Below are positions 1 to 8,344 of a DNA stretch of 64,000 nt, in pieces. Source of the stretch: Nocardia nova NBRC 15556 (GTDB lineage Bacteria > Actinomycetota > Actinomycetes > Mycobacteriales > Mycobacteriaceae); contig NZ_BDBN01000036.1 of the NCBI RefSeq assembly GCF_001613005.1, positions 1-64,000 on the forward strand, written 5' to 3'. The translations under genes and the position numbers were made by a program. Position 1 is the first letter of the stretch. Every line of letters begins with the position of its first letter. Under the pieces are notes generated by a model. The model ran no database searches. It was not told the DNA's origin and saw nothing but the letters and a program-made list of their open reading frames with translations.

Positions 1-2613
1 CAGCCCACGGTGCGCGGCGGTCAGCCGAATCCGGCCGGTGGCCCGCCGCGCCGTCCCGCGAACCCGGCACCGCGTCCGGGGGCGGGGGCAACGCAGAAGA
101 TCGCCAAACCGGGCGAGCAGAAACCTCAGGCCACCCAGAAGATCGCGGCCGGAACCCTCGGTGAGGCGATGGCGCAGCGCGGCCCGCGCTCGACCGCGGC
201 CAACCGGTCGGCTCCCGGTGGCGCCGGGACGCGTCCCGGATCCGGTCCGGGCACCGGCGGACGCCGCGCGGTTGCCGGCGGTACGCCCCCGTCGGGTCCG
301 CCGCCGCGCAAGGGCAACGGCGGCGGTGACGGTCCGGGTGGATCAGCGGGCAAGGGCCCGAAGACCAAGAAGAAATCCCCGTGGCGCATCGTGCGCCGAG
401 TGATCTATGTCCTGGTGGCATTGGCCATCGTGGTGCCGAGCGCGGTCTTCCTGATCGCGTACACGACGGTCTCGATACCCCAGCCGGGCGATCTCAAAAC
501 CCCTCAGGTCGCCACGATCCTGGCCTCCGACGGCACCACGCAGATCAGCAGAATCGTTCCGCCGGAAGGTAACCGGACCGACGTCACCATCGACCAGATC
601 CCGCCGCACGTGCGCAATGCGGTGATCGCGGCCGAGGACCGGGACTTCTACTCCAACCCGGGCTTCTCCATCAGCGGTTTCGCCCGTGCCGCGCGCGACA
701 ACCTGATGGGCAAGGACACCGCCGGTGGTGGTTCGACGATCACCCAGCAGTACGTCAAGAACGCGATGGTCGGCAATCAGCATTCGCTGAGCCGCAAGAT
801 GCGCGAGCTGGTGATCTCGGCGAAGATGGCGCGGCAGTGGAGTAAGGACGACATCCTCACCGCGTATCTGAACACGATCCCGTTCGGTCGCGGCACCTTC
901 GGTATCGACGCCGCGGCCAAGGCCTATTTCGGCAAGTCGGTCGAACAGCTGACGGTCGAAGAGGGCGCGATGCTGGCCGCCACCATCAACCAGCCGTACG
1001 GCCTGGACCCGGAGAACAACCCGAAGGGCGCCGAACAGCGCTGGAACTACGTCCTCGACGGCATGGTCAAGGCCGGTTCCGTACCCGCCGCCGAACGCGC
1101 CAAGATGGTGTATCCCAAGGTTCTGCCGTCCAGCGCCAAGGACGACAGCGAGAACAAGACCGCGGGCCCCAACGGCTTGATCAAGCGGCAGGTGCTCAGC
1201 GAGCTGTCCGAGGCCGGCATCAGCGATACCCAGCTGAACACCGAGGGTCTGCAGATCACCACGACGATCGATCAGAAGGCCCAGCAGGCGGCGATCGATT
1301 CCGTGCACAAGAACATGCAGGGTGAACGCGACGAGGTCCGGACCGCGGTCGTCTCGGTCGATCCGAAATCCGGTGCGGTGCGCGCCTATTACGGTGGCGA
1401 CAACGCAACCGGCTGGGACTTCGCCAATGCCGGGTTGCAGTCCGGCTCGACCTTCAAGGTCTTCGGCCTGGCCGAGAATCTGGAGCTCGGCAAGCCGCTG
1501 TCGACGATGTACGACAGCTCCGATCTGACCGTCAACGGCATCAAGATCACCAACGCCGAAGGCGAAACCTGCGGCACCTGCACCATCGCCGAGGCACTCA
1601 AGCGGTCGCTGAACACCAGCTTCTACCGCATGGAACTCGATATGCCGGACGGCCCGGCCAAGATCGCGGCGATGGCGCATCGGATGGGCATCCCCGACAC
1701 GATTCCGGGTGTGGGCCAGACCCTGACCGAACCCGATGGTTCCGGGCCCAACAACGGCATCATCCTCGGTCAGTACCAGGTGCGGCCGCTGGATATGGCC
1801 TCCGCGTACGCGACCATCGCGGCCTCGGGTGTGTATCACAAGCCGCATTTCGTGCAGAAGGTCGTCACGGCCGACGGTCAGGTGCTGCTCGACCGCGGAC
1901 AGGTCGCCGGGGAGCAGCGGATCTCCGCAGCGGTCGCCGACAACCTCTCGTCGGCGATGCAACCGATCGCCGCGTCCTCCCGCAACCACGGCCTGGCCGG
2001 CGGCCGGCTGTCCGGCTCCAAGACCGGTACCACCCAGCTCGGTGACACCGGTCAGAACAAGGACGCGTGGATGATCGGCTTCACCCCGTCGCTGTCGACA
2101 GCGGTCTGGGTGGGTACCGCGGACGGTGTCGCGCTGAAGACGCCCGGCGGCTCGATCATGTACGGCTCCGGCCTGCCGTCGGATATCTGGAAGGACACCA
2201 TGGACGGCGCGCTCGAGGGGACGCCGAAGGAGAACTTCCCGAAGCCGGCCGCGATCGGCGGTCAGGCCGGTGTGCCGTCCTTCTCGGCGCCCTACACCGC
2301 GCCGAGCACCACGCAGCAGGAGTATCAGCCGCCGGTCGTGGTGAAGCCGTCGCAGGTCGAGATCCTGCCGGGCATCACCATTCCGGTGCCGGGCATCCAG
2401 CCGAACCCGCGGTCACAACCGCAGCAGAACCAGCCGCAGTCGCAGGACACGGGGCCGCTGCCAGGGCAACCGGTGGCGCCCGCCGACGGCACGTCACCGA
2501 GCACCTCCAACTCCGGTGACACCAGCGGCAATTCACGGTCCCAGCGTCCGGGTGCGGGCGTCGGCAACAGTACCGACGGGACAGGAGACGGGTACACCAA
2601 CAGTCACCGGTAG
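1..2613 (+). CDS. ponA: Class A penicillin-binding protein (transglycosylase/transpeptidase), 5' end cut by window
   Basis: Bifunctional peptidoglycan synthase that polymerises lipid II and cross-links the stem peptides at the outer face of the membrane. The frame is open to the window edge, so the true start may lie upstream; numbering here is from the GTG at 10. A Pro/Gly-rich disordered cytoplasmic N-terminus is followed by one membrane segment near residues 127-150. The GT51 domain shows EDRDFYSNPG and GGSTITQQYVKN. The transpeptidase domain shows all three motifs: STFK with Ser480, SLN, and KTGT. The C-terminal 100 residues are a Pro/Gln/Ser-rich tail typical of actinobacterial PonA1. 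It lies 11 bp before a GT87-like gene, the same order as in mycobacteria. Confidence 0.95.
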   Translation, partial: QPTVRGGQPNPAGGPPRRPANPAPRPGAGATQKIAKPGEQKPQATQKIAAGTLGEAMAQRGPRSTAANRSAPGGAGTRPGSGPGTGGRRAVAGGTPPSGPPPRKGNGGGDGPGGSAGKGPKTKKKSPWRIVRRVIYVLVALAIVVPSAVFLIAYTTVSIPQPGDLKTPQVATILASDGTTQISRIVPPEGNRTDVTIDQIPPHVRNAVIAAEDRDFYSNPGFSISGFARAARDNLMGKDTAGGGSTITQQYVKNAMVGNQHSLSRKMRELVISAKMARQWSKDDILTAYLNTIPFGRGTFGIDAAAKAYFGKSVEQLTVEEGAMLAATINQPYGLDPENNPKGAEQRWNYVLDGMVKAGSVPAAERAKMVYPKVLPSSAKDDSENKTAGPNGLIKRQVLSELSEAGISDTQLNTEGLQITTTIDQKAQQAAIDSVHKNMQGERDEVRTAVVSVDPKSGAVRAYYGGDNATGWDFANAGLQSGSTFKVFGLAENLELGKPLSTMYDSSDLTVNGIKITNAEGETCGTCTIAEALKRSLNTSFYRMELDMPDGPAKIAAMAHRMGIPDTIPGVGQTLTEPDGSGPNNGIILGQYQVRPLDMASAYATIAASGVYHKPHFVQKVVTADGQVLLDRGQVAGEQRISAAVADNLSSAMQPIAASSRNHGLAGGRLSGSKTGTTQLGDTGQNKDAWMIGFTPSLSTAVWVGTADGVALKTPGGSIMYGSGLPSDIWKDTMDGALEGTPKENFPKPAAIGGQAGVPSFSAPYTAPSTTQQEYQPPVVVKPSQVEILPGITIPVPGIQPNPRSQPQQNQPQSQDTGPLPGQPVAPADGTSPSTSNSGDTSGNSRSQRPGAGVGNSTDGTGDGYTNSHR

Positions 2614-2624
2614 CCTCGGGTGGC

Positions 2625-4358
2625 GTGAGTGAACAACAGCCGGTGGCGGCCTCGACGTTCGGTGACGAAGGTGTCGAGACCGCCACCGGTTTCGTTTCCG
2701 CGGCGCCCCTCGCGGCGGATCGGAGGTCGGCGGCCCGCCGGGACAAACCCAGCCGCACCGATTCGATGACCGCGCAGTTGAGCAGCACGATCGGCGGCCC
2801 GGTCGGCGACCACGCCCTGATCGGCAGGGCCCGCTTCTGGACTCCGCTGCGCATCCTGCTGGCCTTCGCGGTGGTGTTCCTCGCCTTCGGCTGGGCCGGT
2901 AAGGCCGGCTGCATCCAGCAGACGACCACCTCGGAGGGCCATCTCACCCTCGACTGGAACAACGGCCGCCAGTACGTGGCCATGTGCTACTCGGACACGG
3001 TGCCGCTCTACGGCGCCGAGCATCTCGACGAGGGCGCGTTCCCCTACAAGAAGAAGTGGACCGAGGTCGGTCCCGACGGCAAGCTGCAGACCCGGTACAT
3101 GGAGTATCCGGTGCTGTCGGGCCTCTACCAGTACCTGGCGATGGAGGTCGCCAACATCTGGATGTCGCTGCCGTTGCCGAAGGCGCTGTCGGTGGTGGTG
3201 TATTTCAACGTCGTCGCCGTGGGACTGGCACTGGCCTGGCTGGTGACGGTGTGGGCGTCGGCGATGCTCTCGGGCCGCCGCATCTGGGATGCCGCGCTGG
3301 TGGCCCTCTCACCGCTGGTGCTCGTGCACATATTCACCAATTTCGACGCCCTGGCAACGGCTTTCGCGGCCACGGGCCTGCTGGCGTGGGCCAGGCGGCG
3401 ACCGGTCCTGGCCGGGATACTGCTCGGGCTGGGCGGTGCGGCCAAGCTGTATCCGCTGTTGCTGCTGGGCCCGATCGTGGTGCTGTGCCTGCGCGTCGAC
3501 GGCCGCGACCGCTTGCCGGGCCTGCGAGAACAGCTGCGGCGCAACGGCAACAACGTGATCGCCGCGCTGCGCGACTATCTGGCCGGGGCGCGGATCAGCC
3601 CGCTGCGCGCGGCGCTGGTGACGGTGGTGTCGGCGGTGCTGGCCTGGCTGGCGGTGAATCTGCCCATCGCCGTGCCGTTCACCGAGGGCTGGTGGGAATT
3701 CTTCCGGCTCAACAGTGAACGCCATGCCGATCCGGATTCGCTCTACAACGTGGTCACCTCCTTCACCGGCTGGCAGGGTTTCGACGGTCCACTCGCCTCC
3801 TCCGACACTCCGACCGCACTGAATACGGTGTCGCTGGTGTTGTTCGCGGCCGCCTGCGCGGTGATCGGCTACATCGCGCTGACCGCCGCCCGCCGGCCCC
3901 GGGTGGCACAGCTGGCCTTCCTGGTGGTGGCGGCGTTCCTGCTGACCAACAAGGTGTGGAGTCCGCAGTATTCACTGTGGCTGGTGCCGCTGGCGGTGCT
4001 GGCCCTGCCGCACCGGCGAATCCTGCTGGCATGGATGACGATCGACGCGCTGGTGTGGTTCCCGCGCATGTACTACTACCTCGGCACCGAGGACAAGGGC
4101 GTCCCCGAACAGTGGTTCACCAGCGCGGTCCTGATCCGCGACCTCGCGGTCGTGGGCCTGTGCGCGTTGGTGGTCCGCCAGATCTACCGGCCCGACCTGG
4201 ACCTCGTGCGAAGCGACGGCGCCGACGATCCGGTGGGCGGAATTCTGGACCGCGCGCAGGACCCGGCGCTGCCGTGGTTGCCGTCGGCCCTGCAACCCAG
4301 GGCGCCGTATCCGGCCTCTGGCGCGAACACCCGCTCATGGGCCAGGATCGACACATGA
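2625..4358 (+). CDS. GT87-family (DUF2029) polytopic mannosyltransferase-like membrane protein, copy 1
   Basis: A 577-residue integral membrane protein with a polar N-terminal tail of about 70 residues and roughly ten hydrophobic segments. It resembles the polyprenol-phosphate-mannose-dependent glycosyltransferases (GT-C fold, GT87) that add sugars to lipoglycans on the periplasmic side. Family-like motifs are MCYSD, FPY, EYPVLSGLYQ and SPQYSLW late in the protein. GTG start 11 bp after ponA, so probably cotranscribed; mycobacteria have one homologue in the same place. A second copy on the other strand lies 4 kb downstream. The sugar donor and acceptor cannot be read from sequence. Confidence 0.85.
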   Translation: MSEQQPVAASTFGDEGVETATGFVSAAPLAADRRSAARRDKPSRTDSMTAQLSSTIGGPVGDHALIGRARFWTPLRILLAFAVVFLAFGWAGKAGCIQQTTTSEGHLTLDWNNGRQYVAMCYSDTVPLYGAEHLDEGAFPYKKKWTEVGPDGKLQTRYMEYPVLSGLYQYLAMEVANIWMSLPLPKALSVVVYFNVVAVGLALAWLVTVWASAMLSGRRIWDAALVALSPLVLVHIFTNFDALATAFAATGLLAWARRRPVLAGILLGLGGAAKLYPLLLLGPIVVLCLRVDGRDRLPGLREQLRRNGNNVIAALRDYLAGARISPLRAALVTVVSAVLAWLAVNLPIAVPFTEGWWEFFRLNSERHADPDSLYNVVTSFTGWQGFDGPLASSDTPTALNTVSLVLFAAACAVIGYIALTAARRPRVAQLAFLVVAAFLLTNKVWSPQYSLWLVPLAVLALPHRRILLAWMTIDALVWFPRMYYYLGTEDKGVPEQWFTSAVLIRDLAVVGLCALVVRQIYRPDLDLVRSDGADDPVGGILDRAQDPALPWLPSALQPRAPYPASGANTRSWARIDT

Positions 4359-5107
4359 CCGCATTGAGCGAGCAGGCGACCACCTTCCTCGAGTTGCACC
4401 GCCCCGGCGACCCGGCGATTCTGCCGACCGTCTGGGACGCGTGGTCCGCGAATCTGGTGCAGGCGGCCGGTTTCGCCGCACTGACCGTCGGCAGCCATCC
4501 GCTGGCGGATTCGCTGGGCAAATCGGATCAGGAGGGGATGACCTATCCCGAGTCGATGGCCCGGGTTCGCGAAATCACCGCGGCCGTGGACATTCCCGTC
4601 TCGGTCGATATCGAATCCGGCTACGGCCTGAAGCCGGCACAACTGATCGACGGGCTGCTGGAGGCGGGCGCGGTCGGCCTCAACATCGAGGATTCGGTGC
4701 ACAGCGAGGGTGGCCGCCTGCGTGAGCCGAGCGAGCACGCCGACTTCGTTGCCGGACTGCGGCAGGCGGCCGATGCCGCCGGTGTGCACGTGGTGGTCAA
4801 CGCCCGCACCGATCTGTTCCTGCGCGAGGACCAGAACACCCCGGATCGCGTGGAGCGGGTGCTGGAGCGGATGCGGCTGGCGGCCGACGCGGGTGCCGAC
4901 GTGCTGTATCCGGTGGGCCAGCGCGATCCGGAGATCCTGCGCCGGCTCTGTGCCGAACTTCCGTTGCCCGTCAACGCCATCGGTCTGCCGGATCAGGGCG
5001 ATCGGGCGTGGTTCGCCGAATTGGGTGTTGCCCGAGTCAGTTTCGGGCCTTTCCTGCAACGCGCACTGAGCACCGAGGCGAACCGGTTGCTGGCCCGCTG
5101 GCAGTAA
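4355..5107 (+). CDS. Isocitrate lyase / PEP mutase family enzyme
   Basis: A 250-residue protein of the PEP mutase/isocitrate lyase superfamily (TIM barrel, Mg-dependent C-C or C-P bond chemistry on 2-oxo acids). Family features visible are VDIESGYG and NIEDSVH, which carry the acidic metal ligands, and VNARTDLFL. The KKCGH motif of true isocitrate lyase is absent, so glyoxylate-cycle activity is unlikely; oxaloacetate hydrolase, methylisocitrate-type lyase or mutase remain possible. Its ATG overlaps the stop of the GT87-like gene (ATGA), so the two are translationally coupled. A much longer frame is open upstream but overlaps the previous gene and was rejected. Confidence 0.85.
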   Translation: MTALSEQATTFLELHRPGDPAILPTVWDAWSANLVQAAGFAALTVGSHPLADSLGKSDQEGMTYPESMARVREITAAVDIPVSVDIESGYGLKPAQLIDGLLEAGAVGLNIEDSVHSEGGRLREPSEHADFVAGLRQAADAAGVHVVVNARTDLFLREDQNTPDRVERVLERMRLAADAGADVLYPVGQRDPEILRRLCAELPLPVNAIGLPDQGDRAWFAELGVARVSFGPFLQRALSTEANRLLARWQ

Positions 5108-5248
5108 TCCCGGAACCCCGGCACCGAACCGGGTGCGGTTCTGTGACAATGGAACACGCCGATGCCCGTCGCAACGCATGCCACGAAGCCCGAGATGAGC
5201 GAGCCGACGGCATGCGAACGGGGCGGTCATCGGCGCTGTGATCGCCGT

Positions 5249-6337
5249 TCAAGCGACCCACTCGTCGCGGTCGGTCCAGGACGGGTAGTCCGTGTATCCG
5301 ATCGGTCCCCGGCCGTAGAGACCATCCTCGCGCACCGGTGCCGGCGCTCGCCCGTGCCGAATCCGCGACACCAGATCGGGGTTGGCGATGAAGGCGCGCC
5401 CGAAGGACACCAGATCCGCTCGGCCGTCGGCGAGTACCCGCTCGGCCGCCGCCGGTGTGGTCGGCGTGCGGTTCTCGCCGACATTGGCGATGAGTGTGCC
5501 GTTCCAGCGCGGACGCAGATCGTCGAGCGCCGGATAGTCGTCGTTGTCGGTGAGGTGCAGATAGGCGAGATCTCTCCCGGCGAGTTCACCCACCAGGGCG
5601 CGATAGAGCGGCGCCGGATCTGCCTCGCGCATCCCGAACTGCGGATTGCCCGGGGACAGCCGGATCCCGACTCGATGCGAACCCGCCACCGCGGCAGCGG
5701 CATCGGTGACCTCGAGTGCGAATCGCATACGATTGGAGATCGTGCCGCCGTATTCGTCGGTGCGCAGATTGGTGTTGTCGGCCAGGAACTGATGAACGAG
5801 ATAGCTGTTCGCCCCGTGGATTTCGACACCGTCGAATCCGGCGGCGAGCGCGTTGGCGGCGGCATCGGCGTAGTGCTGGACGGCCTGTGCGATCTCGGCG
5901 CGGGTCATGGCACGGGGGTGCGGCGCCGGGGCCTTCCCGCCGTCGAGCAGGTGGACCGGATCGGATGCCGGCACCGCGGACGGACCGGCCGGCAGGGTGC
6001 CGTCGATCCGGGCGAGCGGATGGCCCCACCGGCCACCGTGCATGAGCTGGGCGAAGATCCGGCCGCCCGCGCCGTGGACGGCGTCGGTGACCCGGCGCCA
6101 TTCGGCGATGTGCGTCTCGGTGGCCAGGCCCGGCACCCACGCCTCGCTCTGCCCGCTGGAATGCGGCCAGATGCCCTCGGTGACAATGAGTCCGGCCTCC
6201 GCCCGCTGGGCGTAGTAGGTCGCCACATCGGCGGTGGGTGAACCGTCGGGACGGGAGCGCAGCCGAGTCATCGGCGCCATCACGACGCGATTGGGCAGAT
6301 GCAGGTGGTGTGCGTGATAGTCGGTCAGCAACAGCAT
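5249..6337 (-). CDS. Alkene reductase, Old Yellow Enzyme family (NADH:flavin oxidoreductase)
   Basis: FMN-dependent ene-reductase that reduces activated C=C bonds of enals, enones or nitro compounds with NAD(P)H. The 362-residue length matches the family. N-terminal NRVVMAPMTRLRS, the HGAN substrate-anchoring pair within EIHGANSYLVHQF, NLRTDEYGG and C-terminal SFGRAFIANPDL are diagnostic. The start chosen (MLLLTDYHAHHL) begins at the first residues of the barrel; the frame is open further upstream but runs through the MerR gene. Divergent from a MerR regulator, with a MerR-type operator between them, so it is probably induced by the electrophile that the regulator senses. A promoter fit suggests a leaderless message. 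Confidence 0.92.
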   Translation of the reverse strand: MLLLTDYHAHHLHLPNRVVMAPMTRLRSRPDGSPTADVATYYAQRAEAGLIVTEGIWPHSSGQSEAWVPGLATETHIAEWRRVTDAVHGAGGRIFAQLMHGGRWGHPLARIDGTLPAGPSAVPASDPVHLLDGGKAPAPHPRAMTRAEIAQAVQHYADAAANALAAGFDGVEIHGANSYLVHQFLADNTNLRTDEYGGTISNRMRFALEVTDAAAAVAGSHRVGIRLSPGNPQFGMREADPAPLYRALVGELAGRDLAYLHLTDNDDYPALDDLRPRWNGTLIANVGENRTPTTPAAAERVLADGRADLVSFGRAFIANPDLVSRIRHGRAPAPVREDGLYGRGPIGYTDYPSWTDRDEWVA

Positions 6338-6343
6338 GCGCGT

Positions 6344-6375
6344 ACCGTAGAACCTGACATCAATGTGAGGTGCAA
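6344..6375 (-). promoter_or_regulatory. MerR-type promoter/operator of the ene-reductase gene
   Basis: Read on the minus strand, TTGCAC (6375-6370) and TACGGT (6349-6344) are separated by 20 nt, the stretched spacing typical of MerR-controlled promoters. Filling the spacer is a 20-bp near-perfect palindrome at 6352-6371, half-sites ACCTGACAT and ATGTGAGGT, with one mismatched pair. The ATG at 6337 begins 7 nt after the -10 element, so transcription would start at or next to the start codon. The motifs are seen directly; the function is inferred from the MerR family. Confidence 0.7.
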
Positions 6376-6385
6376 GGAGAAACCG

Positions 6386-6751
6386 GTGCGCATCGGTGAA
6401 CTGGCACGACGCACGGGCGTCAGCGTGCGGTCGTTGCGGTACTACGAGAGCCAGGGCCTGCTCGCCTCGACCCGGACCTCCGGCGGTCAGCGCGAATACC
6501 GTGAGCAGGCAGTGGACCGTGTCGTTCGCATTCAGGAGATGTTCGCCGCGGGACTGCACAGCCGCACCATCGCCGAACTGCTCCCGTGCATCAACGACAC
6601 CGACGGCACGCCCGCGGCGACCGCGACACCGTGGCTCACGGAAACCCTTGCCGCCGAACGCAAGCGCATCGAGGCGTGCATCAAGGATTTGGTCCGCACC
6701 AGGGACGTGCTCGACGGCGTGATCAGCGCGGCGCGGGGCGAGCCGCAGTAA
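6386..6751 (+). CDS. MerR-family transcriptional regulator
   Basis: A 121-residue MerR-type activator/repressor. The N-terminal winged helix reads VRIGELARRTGVSVRSLRYY, followed by the dimerisation helix containing ERKRIEACIKDLVRTRDVLDGVI. No conserved metal-binding cysteine pair is seen, so a small organic effector or electrophile is more likely than a metal. Start is GTG with AAGGAG at 6374-6379; upstream in-frame codons would run into the promoter. It is divergent from the Old Yellow Enzyme gene and presumably controls it and itself through the palindrome between them. Confidence 0.9.
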   Translation: MRIGELARRTGVSVRSLRYYESQGLLASTRTSGGQREYREQAVDRVVRIQEMFAAGLHSRTIAELLPCINDTDGTPAATATPWLTETLAAERKRIEACIKDLVRTRDVLDGVISAARGEPQ

Positions 6752-6775
6752 CGCCCGGTCGGGCGCGCCCGCACG

Positions 6776-7720
6776 TCAGGCGGCCACGCCCGCCCGATGC
6801 TCCCGGACACCGCCGGGTACCGGCGATGTCGGCTCCCCGGCCGGCGCGGCATCCCGCCGGGTTCCGGACCGCAGCGAGGCCAGCACCATCCCGATCAGGC
6901 CGACGCCGAGGCCCGCAATCGTCGACGGGCGCAACGGTTGTGCGATCAGCAGCCAGGCCAGCACCGCCGTGACCAGCGGGGTGACGAAGAACAGCTTGCC
7001 GACACGGGTGGCGTCCCAGCGCCGCAGCATGGCGTTCAGCAACAGGAAGCACGCGACGGCGTTGATCGCCACCATCCACACCAGCGAGCCGGCGAACCGA
7101 AGGGGATCGGCGATATGGGTACTGCCGCTCGCGAGCATGAAGATTCCGGCCACCGGCGCGCTGACCAGAACGTGCACAGCGGTATTGGTGCGAGGGTCGA
7201 CCTGCGGCACGAAACGCTTCTGATAGACCGTGCCGAGACTCAGGCCCAGCAGGCCGAGCACACACAGCACCAAACCCGTTGCGGAGAAATGGGATTGATC
7301 GAAGACGGCCAGTCCGACCCCGATGCCGCCGACACCGAATCCGATCCATTGCCGCACGGTGACCGACTCCGCGAGCACGGTCCCGGCGAACAGTGCGATC
7401 ACCACCGGATTCAATCCCTGTACCAGGGAGATCACCGCCGCGGACACATGCTCGGCCATGGCCGTGTAGAAGGCCCCGAACTGCACCATTTGCATGAGCA
7501 AGCCGGCGACGGCGACATGCAGTAGTTCCCGGCCACGCGGCCATGTCGCCCGCACGGCAACGGCATACGCGGCCAAGGCCACCCCGGCGAAGGCGAAGCG
7601 TGCGAACAGCACCACCATCGGCGGCGCCGCGCCGACGCCGATGATGCCGGCGATGAACGCGCTGCTCCACATCACGACGAAGGCCGCGGGCGCGGCCGTC
7701 TCCATCAGTCGGTTCCGCAC
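6776..7720 (-). CDS. EamA/DMT-superfamily transporter
   Basis: A 314-residue inner-membrane protein with about ten hydrophobic segments in two EamA repeats, typical of drug/metabolite exporters (RhtA/YdcZ-like). The second repeat begins near GLVLCVLGLLGLSLGTVYQKR. The GTG start follows GGGAGG; a TTG twelve bases further out would itself form part of the ribosome binding site. It is divergent from a CGNR regulator and both promoters lie within 83 bp holding two copies of a palindrome, so the regulator probably controls this exporter. Substrate unknown. Confidence 0.88.
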   Translation of the reverse strand: MRNRLMETAAPAAFVVMWSSAFIAGIIGVGAAPPMVVLFARFAFAGVALAAYAVAVRATWPRGRELLHVAVAGLLMQMVQFGAFYTAMAEHVSAAVISLVQGLNPVVIALFAGTVLAESVTVRQWIGFGVGGIGVGLAVFDQSHFSATGLVLCVLGLLGLSLGTVYQKRFVPQVDPRTNTAVHVLVSAPVAGIFMLASGSTHIADPLRFAGSLVWMVAINAVACFLLLNAMLRRWDATRVGKLFFVTPLVTAVLAWLLIAQPLRPSTIAGLGVGLIGMVLASLRSGTRRDAAPAGEPTSPVPGGVREHRAGVAA

Positions 7721-7733
7721 GACGCCTCCCAAG

Positions 7734-7793
7734 TAACCGCTTCAACTGGTTATCAACCCTGACATCGGGGCAACTAACCTGTCAAGGGGGTTA
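7734..7793. promoter_or_regulatory. Twin operators TAACC-N9-GGTTA in the EamA/CGNR divergent region
   Basis: Two identical interrupted palindromes, TAACC-N9-GGTTA, lie at 7734-7752 and 7775-7793, 41 bp apart start to start (about four helical turns), so a protein would meet both on the same DNA face. On the minus strand, TTGACA (7785-7780) inside the second copy could be the -35 element of the transporter gene. The second copy ends 10 bp before the regulator start codon. Likely the binding sites of the CGNR regulator; this is inference from position and symmetry. Confidence 0.65.
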
Positions 7794-7803
7794 CTATAGG
7801 GAG

Positions 7804-8343
7804 GTGTTCACCTTCGTCAGCGGCAACCTGGCCCTGGATTTCGCCGGCACGGTCCAGGAGCGCAACGCCGGTTTCATCGATCTGCTGACGGCTCCCGCCG
7901 CACTCGACGAATGGCTGATCGCGGCCGGACTACTGGACTCCGCGGCACAGTGCGACGCGGCCGCACTCGCGCGGTCGGTCGAACTGCGCGAAGCGGTGTA
8001 CCGCCTGGCCCTGGCCACGAGCGTCGGCGAGCCGTGGCGCGATGCCGACCGCGTGCTGGTGAATCGGATCGCCGACGGGCCGAAACCCTCGATCGCCCTG
8101 CGTGCCGACACCGGCGTGACCCGGCGCGGCGATTGCGATCACGCCCTCGCCCGGATCGCGACCGAGGCGATCGAACTTCTCGGCGGACCCGATCGCGATC
8201 GGATCAAACAATGCGGCCGCGACACCTGCACACGCCTCTACCTCGACACCTCCCGCGCGGGTTCGCGACGCTGGTGCGATATGACGCTGTGCGGCAACCG
8301 CGCCAAGAGCGCGTCGTTCCGCGCTCGCCGCGGCAAGCCGTAA
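7804..8343 (+). CDS. CGNR zinc-finger transcriptional regulator (ABATE domain)
   Basis: A 179-residue protein with the N-terminal ABATE-type stress domain (begins FVSGNLALDFAGTV) and the C-terminal CGNR zinc finger. The finger shows CGRDTC, then RLYLDTSRAGSRRWCDM, then LCGNRAK, giving the four cysteine ligands and basic residues for DNA contact. GTG start preceded by GGGAGG. Members of this family act as transcription factors, few of them characterised. It is divergent from an EamA exporter and likely controls it through the twin operators. Confidence 0.9.
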   Translation: MFTFVSGNLALDFAGTVQERNAGFIDLLTAPAALDEWLIAAGLLDSAAQCDAAALARSVELREAVYRLALATSVGEPWRDADRVLVNRIADGPKPSIALRADTGVTRRGDCDHALARIATEAIELLGGPDRDRIKQCGRDTCTRLYLDTSRAGSRRWCDMTLCGNRAKSASFRARRGKP

Positions 8344-8344
8344 G

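Noticed and set aside
343..1989. A 548-codon open frame on the minus strand inside ponA
   Set aside because: It mirrors the codon pattern of ponA, has His/Arg/Gly-rich composition and no recognisable motif; a GC-rich third-position shadow.
3956..4354. A 133-codon N-terminal extension of the PEP-mutase-family protein
   Set aside because: It overlaps the GT87-like gene in another frame; the ATGA overlap gives the normal family length.
5108..5160. A hairpin terminator after the PEP-mutase-family gene
   Set aside because: Only about five consistent base pairs (CCCGG/CCGGG) can be formed; too weak to call.
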